Part shown: in pieces, positions 21,341 through 30,698 of the stretch
Position numbering within the stretch: position 1 is the first letter of the stretch
Layout of the letters: each line of letters starts with the position of its first letter
Translations under genes and position numbers: made by a program
Notes under the pieces: generated by a model
Database searches by the model: none
The model's input: only the letters and a program-made list of their open reading frames with translations
What the model was told of the DNA's origin: nothing
Assembly: GCA_025349905.2 (NCBI GenBank)
Contig: MU624591.1
Span: 1 to 44,517 of the forward strand
Origin: Blastocladiella britannica
Lineage: Eukaryota; Blastocladiomycota; Blastocladiomycetes; Blastocladiales; Blastocladiaceae
DNA: 44,517 nt
Reading direction: 5' to 3'

Positions 21341-22356
21341 CTATTGCATTTTGTGTACTTCTGCCGCATTGTACCCCAATGCAAGCAGCAATCCACCCAA
21401 GGGACCCTGCGTGCCGTATACTCGCCCCAATCCCCCTGCCGTTGTCCGGACAAGCCTATTGTTTTTTTTTTGCGTATTGTTTGCGATCGAGACAGTCCAA
21501 CAAATAAAGAGAAAGAATGCGCACCCGTCAGGACCACACACAAGCACCAGTCCCTGGCCAGGCGAGGGCATGGTCGCCTGGATGAGCTCGGGCGTGAGCG
21601 CTTCATGGCTCGTGACATACTTGACTTGCAGGCGCTCAGGGTACTTGGCGGCAAGTTTGTCGAGTGCAGCACGCTCCCAGTGATCCGCAGGAGTGCGTGC
21701 AAAGTAGAGCAATGAAAACTTTGGCCATGCCGCAAGGGCCGCATGAGCCACTGGATACGCTTCGGGATTGCCCAGAGCCGCGTCCAGGATCTGGAGGGCC
21801 GGTGTCGCTCCAGATCCACCGACAATCTAAAGCACAAACAAGCGAGAGTGAGCCTTTGTCATATCATACATGGGGGTTGTCATACCATGCCCAAGATCGC
21901 CGTCTCGGCCGCAGTTGGCGGTGGCGCAGGGATAGCCCATTCGCATAGCGGTCCACAGACTTCCATTTCCGCGCCTGCCTGCTGACGGTGCATCCATTTT
22001 CCAGTCTCGCCAATTGGGTATTTCTTGACCAACAGCTCCACTGTGCGCTCGGCGGGATTCACGGCCACTGGCGTGTACGAGCGCGCAACCACCAGGTCGG
22101 TGTTCTTGACATCAAAGTGGAACGGGACAGCAGACTGCTGGACAAGCGCCATGGTTGGCGCGGGGAGTGTGAGCATGAGTCGACGCGTGTCGCTGGCAGT
22201 GTCATGCGGCAATGACCGCGTCACAACGGCTGGACCATACGCAAAGGGGCTCGGGTCCGGACGCTGTCTGGCATAAAAGTACCACCCAGCGGCGGCAGCC
22301 GCCGTGAGCGCAGTTGCCGTCGTCACGGCTTTATTCGTTCGCAGAAATCGGCTCAT
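21341..22356 (-). CDS. MCR1: NADH-cytochrome b5 reductase-like flavoprotein (MCR1 type)
   Basis: Three exons on - (22356-21886, 21826-21525, 21455-21341) encode 295 residues. An N-terminal hydrophobic anchor (ATALTAAAAAGWYFYARQ) follows a basic start, as in outer-membrane or intermembrane-space Mcr1. The flavin-binding motif RSYTPV, the KKYPIGETGKWMH segment, the nucleotide motif IVGGSGATPALQIL (family GTGITP), and LVCGPDG are in the expected order. The C-terminus GPLGGLLLALGYNAAEVHK replaces the usual LG-Y-x-x-x-x-V-x-x-F. The third acceptor (CAATAG at 21456) was chosen because only it keeps frame; a nearer AG does not. The enzyme passes electrons from NADH to cytochrome b5 or similar acceptors. 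GG-S-G-ATP is a variant of the usual NADH loop. Its start is only 44 bp from the RVS161 stop codon. Confidence 0.85.
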
Positions 22357-22400
22357 TGATTTTTCTTACGAATGAAAGAAAGGATAAAAAGTCGTGTATT

Positions 22401-23598
22401 TCACTGAGCACCGCCGTACGTCGAGGCGCCATATGCAGGAGCGCCGTAAGCCGGAGTCCCAGTCGCTGCGGGGGCAGCGGGCTTGATGGTCCCCGTCACA
22501 ATCGAGAGCTCGCGCATCTCCAGGAGCGGCTGCTCCACCACGCCCTCCAGCGTGCGATCGAGCATGTCCGGGTTATCTGCACCGTGGATGCCAGCGTGGG
22601 CAAGTGCGCGATCAAGGTTCTGGAGGCGCGCGTACGAATCCGACAAGTACGCGTATTGGAGCGCAACCAGCGCCTCGAATGTGGGCTCCAGGTACGTGGT
22701 GCGCAGCGACACCAGCCGGGGGAGCTCCTCCTTCAGAGGGGCATTCAGAGCCTCAAACTGAGCACGCGCTTGTCCAACCTCTTGCTCTGCCTGGATCATC
22801 AAGTCGTAAAAATTATGAGAAAACAAAAAGCCAAAAACATAGATACATGAAAAACATACCGCTGGCAGGCGAGTAGCGTCCGGGCTCGGAGACTCGGCCA
22901 GCTTGCGGTGGCGCGTGCGGGCAGCGTCGTAATCGAGCAGCTTGTGCCCGCGCTTCTTGATTGCCTCATTGTAATCGGGAAAGTACTCGCAGAAGCGGCC
23001 CAGCGGATCGAGGACGGTGGTGCGGTACGCGACGTCAAACGAATCGCGCTCCTCCGCCTCGATCGCCTGGATGGCGCCCACGTACTCGCGTGCGGGCTGG
23101 CACATGGCAGCGCTATCGTCGTAGAACGCCTCGATGGTGGCGGCCATGCGGGATTGCGCGAGCGAAAGCGCACGCAACGTGTCCAGGTAGCCCTTGGACT
23201 CGCGGTGCAGCTTTTCGATTTTACCCTCGAGGCTGAAGTGAGGGCGTGTGCGGTGAGTTCTGATGGAGGATCGAATGCCAAGAAGAAAAGGGAGTACCTT
23301 CGGAAGCGGCGCTCTTCGTCCTCAAACTCGCGGTCAACGGTCTTGTCGACGGTCCCAACGGTTTGCATGAGCTGTTAGTCAATTAATGTAAGTTCAAAAA
23401 CCAATCAGCCAAGTCCATAGACCGTGCTCAAAAAGCCATTCATACCGAGGTGCCGGCGCGGTTGACGGCTTTCGTGAATCCTTTCCTGAAGTTGTATATG
23501 ATCGAGTGGTGAGGAATCGAATCAAGCATATGCCGACCACGGCCGGTTGAGGCGAGCGCATCCATTCATATTCAGAGACGGGTCCAGTACCAGCTCAT
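22401..23598 (-). CDS. RVS161: RVS161/BIN3-type BAR domain protein
   Basis: Five exons on - (23598-23591, 23485-23446, 23371-23298, 23232-22860, 22790-22401) encode 294 residues. The spliced N-terminus MSWKGFTKAVNRAGTSLMQ is the amphipathic helix of the Rvs161 family, and VDKTVDREFEDEERRF, KGYLDTLRAL, FYDDSA, TVLDPLGRFCEYFPD, IKKRGHKLLDYDAARTR and ELPRLVSLRTTYLEPTFEAL follow as in yeast Rvs161. A BAR dimer senses and bends membranes in endocytosis and works with actin. Exon 1 is 8 nt (ATGAGCTG); it is required to get the conserved MSW start. The tail has a short APAYGAP/YGAS repeat. It is divergent from GRP94, with 198 bp between the two starts. Confidence 0.94.
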
Positions 23599-23684
23599 TG
23601 TAATATTATTCTGAGTATTTGCGATATGCCAAGTTGGAAGAGGTATGCACTCACGTGTGGCGCTTTTTCGATGGTATTCCAGCT

Positions 23685-23691
23685 TGACGTG
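23685..23691 (+). promoter_or_regulatory. UPRE-like TGACGTG element upstream of GRP94
   Basis: TGACGTG, the core of the XBP1/ATF6-type unfolded protein response element, lies 15 bp before the TATA box of the ER chaperone gene. A palindromic CACGTG sits 27 bp further upstream at 23652. Function is inferred from the match and the target; such a 7-mer also occurs by chance. Confidence 0.35.
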
Positions 23692-23705
23692 TACTCGCGA
23701 CTGCG

Positions 23706-23713
23706 TATAAAAA
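23706..23713 (+). promoter_or_regulatory. TATA box of the GRP94 gene
   Basis: TATAAAAA occurs 91 bp before the GRP94 ATG, the same distance as for the pyrophosphatase TATA box. It faces GRP94 in the 198-bp region shared with divergent RVS161. Confidence 0.6.
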
Positions 23714-23796
23714 CGCACACCTGCGCTCCTCTTTCGGCCAACCAAGTTGATCGGATCGTTGATTGTTTTTTTTTTCGCTTGCGACGATAAAATAAA

Positions 23797-26568
23797 ATGC
23801 GTCCGACCACATCGTTCCGCGTCCCGCTGCTGGCGGTCCTTGGCCTCGTTGCGCTCCTTGCAACCGTGCAGTCGGCCTCGGCCGAAGAATACGCCTTCCA
23901 GACCGAAGTCTCGCGCGTCATGGACATTATCATTCACTCGTGCGTTCTTCCCTGATCGCGCGCATTTGTTCGATTGCAGCCAACTAACTATTTTTTTTCG
24001 CTCCATCCAACAGCCTCTACAAAACAAAGGGTACTCAACCAAAACCAAAACCAAATGATATGCGCGCCTGTCGTGTGAGCTCACGGCAATGAACCTATTT
24101 AGAAATCTTTTTGCGAGAGCTCATCAGTAACGCGTCCGATGCCGTCGATAAAGCTCGCTTCTTGGGCATCACTGATAAGTCGGTATTTGGCGAGAACTCG
24201 CACCTCAACATTACGATCGAGGCCGACAAGGAGAACCGCTGGTTGACGATCCAGGACTCGGGAATTGGCATGACCAAGGACGATCTCAAGGTACCTTTTT
24301 TTTTTTGGCTGTGAAAACGACAAAGATTGACTCCATCTTCGTATGTGTAGAATAACCTCGGCACTATTGCCAAGTCTGGCACGGCCGACTTTGTTGCCGC
24401 GCTCGAAACCGCTCAAAACAAGGCCGATCTCGATTTGATTGGCCAGTTTGGCGTGGGGTACCGTATTCTTCACTTTCTTCTTCTTCGCGCACCCGGCCCT
24501 GACTTGCATTGTCATATCCAACAGTTTCTACTCGGCTTTCCTTGTTGCCGACAAGGTCCATGTCACTTCCAAGCACCCCAAGGACCCCGTGCAGCATGTT
24601 TGGGAGTCGACCGATGCATCAAAGTACTCGCTGTACGAGGATCCGGCTGGTATGTAGTTATTTGTTTCATTGTTCATTTCCTTTGCTCACACAAACAAAA
24701 AATGGCGACAGGCGCGACCCTTGGCCGCGGGACCCGTATTCGCCTCCACCTCAAGGAGGAAGCCAACAAGTATTTGGACGAGGCGACACTGCGCGACCTT
24801 ATTCGCAAATACTCGGAGATGGTCCAATTCCCGATTTACCTGCGCACCACCAAGACGATCGAGATGCCTGCCGCCGAGAAGGAGCCCACCGCAGACAAGG
24901 ACGATGCGGCAGCGGAGAGCGATCCGTCGGCCGAGACTGACGCGGATACCGACTCGCCCGCGGTGGAGGACGCCGAGGCCGAGAACGAGCCGCCCAAGAT
25001 GGTGAGCCAGCAGGTGCAAGAGTGGGAGCAGGTGAATACCAACAAGCCGCTCTGGCTGCGATCGCCGGGCGAGGTCGAGGACGTGGACTACTCCTCGTTC
25101 TTCAAGACGTTTTTCAAGGAGACGGAGGACCCCGCTGCCCACATTCACTTCCGCGGCGAGGGCGACTCGGACTTTAAGGCGATGCTGTTCATTCCGAAGC
25201 GCCCGCCCAACAACCTCATGACCGCCGCCGCTGACTCGTTCCTTCGCAACATCAAGCTGTTTGTGCGCCGCGTGTTCATCACCGACGAGCTCATTGATTT
25301 CCTCCCGCGGTACCTGAGCTTCCTCAAGGGCGTGATTGACAGTGACGACTTCCCGCTGAACGTGTCGCGCGAGACGGTGCAAAAGACGCGGCTGATGCGC
25401 ACCATCAAGAACAAGGTCGTGTCCAAGACCCTGCAGCAGTTCCGCATCCTCGCCAACAACGAGACGTCCTACGCGCCGATTTACAAGGCGTATTCGGCGT
25501 CGCTCAAGATGGGCGTGCTCGAGGACACGCGCAACCGCTTGAAGCTCGTGCGCCTGTTGCGTTTCCAGTCGACGGCGAACGCAGACGGGACCATGACGTC
25601 GCTCGACGGCTACCTTGAGCGCATGCGCAAGGGCCAAAAGGGCATTTACTTTTTGACTGGAAACGACATTGTGCAGATGCGCAAGTCACCGTACCTGGAG
25701 GCGCTCGTGACCCGTGGCTACGAGGTGCTGTTGATGGACGATCAGTACGACGAGTACGTGACGCAGAACGTCAACGAGTACGAGGACGTGAAGCTCATCA
25801 ATGTCGGCCGCGGTGCGCTCGAGTTTGGTGATGAAGGTTCTTTGTTGCTCTTTTTGTCGTCATATTGGTGCTGTTTCCTCACAAACCGAAACATAGACGA
25901 TACTGTCAAGGAGGCCGAAAAGAAGTCCGCCGACGAGTTCCAGCCCCTGACGTCGTGGCTTACGGATCAGTTTAAGGACTTTGTTGACAAAACGATTGTT
26001 TCGAACCGCCTGACCACTTCGCCTTGTGCGCTGGTGGCCCCCGAGGGTGGTTGGACCGGTCGGATGCAGGAGATCATGGGTTCGTCTCTCGTACTTTTTT
26101 ATCTCGCTGGATCCTCCTCATTCAGAATGATGAAAAAAACAAACAGATGCCCAAAAGGCCATGCTCGCCAACTCGCCGTCAGCGTTCATGTTTGACTACT
26201 ACTCGAAGCAAAAAAAGATTCTCGAGATCAACCCCAAGCACCCGATCATGGTCGCGCTGCTTGACCGGGTTGAGGACGACAAGGCGGACGACGCGGACAC
26301 GCGCGATCTCGCGCGCTCGCTCCTCGACCTGGCCATGATCAAGGGCGGGTTCCCGATTAAGGACCTGGATGGGGTCTCCAAGCGCATCGAGACCGCTGTG
26401 CGTCTCGGACTGCAGGTGGATCTGGCGGCCAAGGCGAACGTGGATGTCAAGGCGGCGCCGTCCGTGGAGCCGGTGCAGCCTAAGGTGACGTCGGATCCGT
26501 TGGCGGGTGGGGGAGAGGAGGATGCGGAGTATGTAGATGCTGCTGCAGGCGACCATGACGAGCTTTGA
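23797..26568 (+). CDS. HSP90B1: Endoplasmin / GRP94, ER-resident Hsp90 chaperone
   Basis: Eight exons (23797-23939, 24014-24030, 24103-24290, 24351-24457, 24525-24649, 24712-25836, 25897-26079, 26147-26568) encode 769 residues. A signal peptide ([21 protein letters not shown]) and the C-terminal HDEL place it in the ER lumen. The GHKL ATPase domain shows [27 protein letters not shown] and [14 protein letters not shown]; an acidic linker (about residues 255-300) leads to the middle domain ([34 protein letters not shown]). GRP94 folds secretory clients. Exon 2 is a 17-nt microexon (SLYKTK region). Intron 6 is 60 nt with no in-frame stop. The gene follows a TATA box and a UPRE-like site. Full length and intact motifs mean it should be functional. 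Confidence 0.97.
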
Positions 26569-26633
26569 AATTTTTTTTTTTTCAGCCTTCTCTTTCTCTT
26601 TTTGGCTCGTAATAATTTTTTAATCAATACAAA

Positions 26634-28284
26634 ATGGTCGCGTCCGCCGTCTTTATCCTCGACATGAAGGGCAAGGTCCTGATTGCCCGCAATTTCCGAG
26701 GCGACATTCCAATGAACTCGATCGAGAAATTCATGGTCTTGGTTGCCGACAACGAAGAGGACGGGTCCGAGCTGGCACCTGTGATTGCCGACCCAGACAC
26801 GGGCATCAACTACCTGTACATGAAGTACAACAATCTTTATTGTGCGTTTTAATTATCTTAGTAGCAGGCATGGTCAGCCGAGGACCATTTTTTTGTATTT
26901 TCTCAATTCGACGAAAATCTACGTGGCGTACGGCAAACTGACACCCGGTATAACCAATGATCGCGCACAGTGGTCGCATTGACGCGCAAGAACTCGAATG
27001 CTGCAACCATCTTTTTGTTCCTGCAGCGGGTCACCGAGGTAGCTTTTTTTTTTTTTTTGGACTAGTTGCACTTTTGCGATCATTCATTTTTAAATCACAT
27101 ACCAGGTCTTTGCCGAGTACTTCAAAGAGGTCGAGGAGGAGTCGATCCGCGACAACTTTGTCATCATCTACGAGCTGCTAGACGAAATGATGGACTTTGG
27201 GTACCCGCAAACGACCGAGTCCAAGATCTTGCGCGAGTACATTACGCAAGAGTCGCATAAGCTCGACATTGGCACGCGCCCGCCCATGGCGGTGACCAAC
27301 GCCGTGTCATGGCGGCCAGAGGGTATCAAGTACCGCAAGAACGAGGTCTTTTTGGATGTGGTCGAGTCTGTCAACATGCTGGTATGTCATTTTCCTTGTT
27401 ACACGAGATACCTGCTGAAAAAGTCATGATTGAAAAAATTATAAAGGTCGCACCGAACGGAAACGTGCTGCGCAGCGAGGTGCTTGGCGCCGTCAAAATG
27501 CGATGCTACCTGTCGGGCATGCCCGAGCTCAAGCTTGGCCTCAACGACAAGGTCATGTTTGACGCGTCGGGCCGCACGCCGCGCGGCAAGGCCATTGAAA
27601 TGGACGATGTCAAGTTCCACCAGTGCGTGCGGCTGTCGCGGTTTGACAATGATCGCACTATCTCGTTCATTCCGCCCGACGGCGACTTTGAGCTCATGAG
27701 CTACCGGCAGGGTACGCAGCTCAAGCCGCTGATTTTGGTGGAGACGACTGTCGAGAACTACTCAGGCACGCGGATCGAGTACATGATCCGTGTCAAGGCA
27801 CAGTTCAAGCGCCGCTCCACCGCCAACAACGTGGAGGTGACGATTCCGGTACCGGAGGACGCCGACTCGCCCAAGTTCAAGCCGGCGGTCGGGACCGTCA
27901 CGTATGCGCCGGAGAAGAACGCCATTGTGTGGAAGATCAAGCAGTTCCAGGGCGGCCGCGACTTTTTGCTGCGTGCGCACTTTGGGCTACCGACAGTCAA
28001 GAACGGTGTGTTACTTTTTTTTTGTTAGTCTGTTTGTGGTTTGGATGAGGGATTGACGAAACTGCATAATTGTAGAGGACCTCGACAAGCGCCCGCCCAT
28101 CTCGGTCAAGTTCGAGATCCCGTACTTTACCGTGTCGGGCATCCAGGTGCGGTACCTCAAGATCGTGGAAAAGAGTGGGTATCAGGCGCTGCCGTGGGTG
28201 CGCTACATTACGCAGAACGGTGACTATCACGTGCGCATGCCCGAGCCAGTCAAGTCGGGCAATCGGGTCATGCAACCTCTGTAG
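26634..28284 (+). CDS. APM1: AP-1 clathrin adaptor complex, mu-1 subunit
   Basis: Five exons (26634-26841, 26971-27038, 27106-27381, 27447-28005, 28076-28284) encode 439 residues, the usual mu-1 length. The N-terminal longin domain (SAVFILDMKGKVLIARNFRGD) is followed by YFKEVEEESIRDNFVIIYELLDEMMDFG and YITQESHKLDIG, then the C-terminal signal-binding domain (GNVLRSEVLGAVKMRCYLSGMPELKLGLNDK, KFHQCVRLSRFDNDRTISFIPPDG, KSGYQALPWVRYITQNGDY). These are diagnostic of mu-1 rather than mu-2 to mu-5. It recognises YxxPhi sorting signals at the trans-Golgi network and endosomes. The C-terminus carries about 14 residues beyond the conserved end. The start codon is 65 bp after the GRP94 stop. Confidence 0.97.
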
Positions 28285-28346
28285 TCAGTTTTTGAGCGGT
28301 TCTCTTTAGGATTAACAGCACTGGATTTTTTTTTTTCGATATCCTG

Positions 28347-30676
28347 ATGTCCTTCTCAAATCGTTCCGACCTCCTCGATTTCGCCCATAACGAGCGCTTG
28401 ATACTGGATGATGCCCGGGCATCTGACGCGCTGATGCTAGCAAGTTCACCGCACACGTCTCTGCTTGCTGCCGCTGCTTCCGTGCACACTTCACCTCACC
28501 TTGCCCTTCGCGCTGGGTCCACCACGAACGGAAACCAGTCCCTGGATCCCCAGCAACAGCATCCGTCGTTCCAGTCGCTCACACCGATGGTGACGGTAGC
28601 GACAGCAACACCAACCTCCACGACAGTCCTGACGACATTGGCAATGGTATCGCCGCCGGTGCCTATGCTTCCAGCACCAACTCCATCGGTTGCAACACGG
28701 ACATCCGCATCCGAATTGCAGCCACCCGCCAGCACCATCCTCGAGCCATACCTGACGAGCCAAGAAAACCTGTCTCACTTGGTTGTCCAGCCCTTCGTGA
28801 CCAAATTATTCAAGTACATAATCCGCACCCCATCGCTCGATTTGGTCCTCTTTTTTCGATGAACTCATAATTTTACATTAAAAAATATAGAATCATTAAT
28901 GACGCGTCGCACGCCCAGTTTGTCGAGTGGTCCACGTCCGGCGAGTCGTTCTTCATCACCGATGTGCCCGCGTTCGAAAACATCCTGCCCAACCACTACA
29001 AGCACCGGCAGTTTTCGTCGTTTGTGCGGCAAATCAACATGTACGGCTTCACCAAAATCAACCGCGGGATGAAGGAGGATAAACGCGTGTTTGAGTTTGC
29101 GCATCCGGCGTTTCTGCGCGGCCGGATTGACCTGCTTCCGCTGATCCGCCGCAAAAACGTGGATGCAAAGGAATCGGCTGCGGCCACCGCGGCGGTCGCG
29201 TACGCGGCCAATCGCGAGGCCGCGGTGGACTTGGGGGCGACGCCCGCGCCGCTGGGACTCGCGTCCACGGTGCTGACGATGCCTGGAGCCGCCGGCGATT
29301 CTAGTCACCGATTGCCGCTCGAGTTGCGAGAGCGCGACCGGCCGGCGTTTTTCCTCCCCAAATCGGCTGATCTTCCCCCGTGGGGCAGTGTCAGCGCCAG
29401 CGCCAGCGCCAATGGCGGCGGCGGTGCAGGCGGCAGCGGTGCAGGCGGTGGTGCAGGTGCCGATTTGTCGCTCCCATTGACCATTAACATGACGCAGACG
29501 CCCTCCCCACCCCGCGGCCTGGGTGCGGCTTGCATCCGGTGCGCTTCGACCGACCATCATGCGCGGGCGAGCGTGGACGACATGCAGCGGCAGATGGCCA
29601 CCATGCAGTCCCACCTGCGGTCGCTGGCCGCCCAGGTGACGAATGAACGGCGTGCGCGCGAATCGCATGCGACCACACTGCGCGCCGTGGCCCTGTGGAT
29701 GTCGCGCATGGGCGTCCCGCTGGACGCGGTCCCCATCCCGATGCCTTCTGCCCAGGGCATTGGCGGCGGCACTCCGCTGGACGTGTTTTTGCCGTCGAGC
29801 TTGCAGCCGCAGCAGCACTCGCATGCGCAGCAGTCGACACCACTGGAACATCATCAGCAACAGCAGCAGCAACAACACCGCTACCCAATGCAGCCGCACG
29901 CGCGGCACCCTGGTCCCGCGCATCGCTCGCAGCAACCACTGCTGCAGATACAGCCCCAGTATTACGGCCATGGTGAATCACATGTCATGAGCGGTTCCGG
30001 CGTTGTGCTGAGCCGCGGGTCCAATCTTGGGGCTGGGCATTTCAGACAAGATGCAGGAGGGACGTTCGATGGCATGGACGAGTTCGACCCATACTCGCGC
30101 TCGCTCGCCGCCGGATCGCATGGTACTGGTGGTGGAACGCGCAGCGGCGGCCACCGACACGGATCCGGCTACGGCTACGAAGGGCTCAACATCCCAAATA
30201 CCCTTGCTGCCGCCGCCGCCGCAGCAGCAGCAGGGACGGCGCCTGCACCTAGTGGGACCTCACCGTCGTTCATGGTGCCCAGCGAGCCGCGCCTTGGAAC
30301 GCATCAAGGCGACCCATCATCGACATCATCATTGGCACCAGCGGCAGCGGCAGCGGCGCTTTCCGGAAACCATCATTACCACCACCACCACCATCACCGC
30401 TCGAGTGGGAACCCGCTCTCGCCGCAATCACACAGCGCGATTGATGGGAGCGCCATGGACCCGTACGACTTGCCGCTGGCGGACTTTTTACGCCATTTGC
30501 CCCCAGCTCCATCGCAATCGCAGTCGCAGCAGCAGCAGCAGCAACAACAGCAGCACGCGCAAGACTCGGTCGGATCACTTGCGTTTGACCTGTCGGGCGG
30601 AGGAGGAGGATCGCTTAATCCGCTGGACGGATTGCTCGCGCAGCACAAGCGCGACGAGGCGACAAGACGGCATTGA
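28347..30676 (+). CDS. HSF1: Heat shock transcription factor (HSF)
   Basis: Two exons (28347-28813, 28891-30676) encode 750 residues. About 145 disordered residues precede the HSF DNA-binding domain (about 147-250), which has the expected order: PFVTKLFKIINDASHAQFVEWS, SFFITDVPAFENILPNHYKHRQFSSFVRQINMYGF and KIN. The intron splits the domain within its first helix. A heptad-type segment near 355-395 (DDMQRQMATMQSHLRSLAAQVTNERRARE in register) is the likely trimerisation coiled coil, unusually far (about 100 residues) from the DNA-binding domain. The rest is Gly/Ala/Ser-rich with His and Gln runs (near 30380 and 30530). Yeast-type heat shock and oxidative response control is expected. The stop is 22 bp from the converging SEC24 stop. 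Confidence 0.92.
30528..30556 (+). repeat. CAG/CAA microsatellite in HSF
   Basis: A run of CAG with interspersed CAA codons encodes about nine consecutive Gln near the HSF C-terminus, next to a second Ser-Gln repeat. Such tracts vary in length between strains. Confidence 0.85.
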
Positions 30677-30698
30677 ATGAAAACGAAGTAACAAAAAT

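Noticed and set aside
21428..21450. Closer acceptor (GGCAG) for MCR1 exon 3
   Set aside because: It breaks the frame with the conserved C-terminus; the CAATAG site at 21456 restores it.
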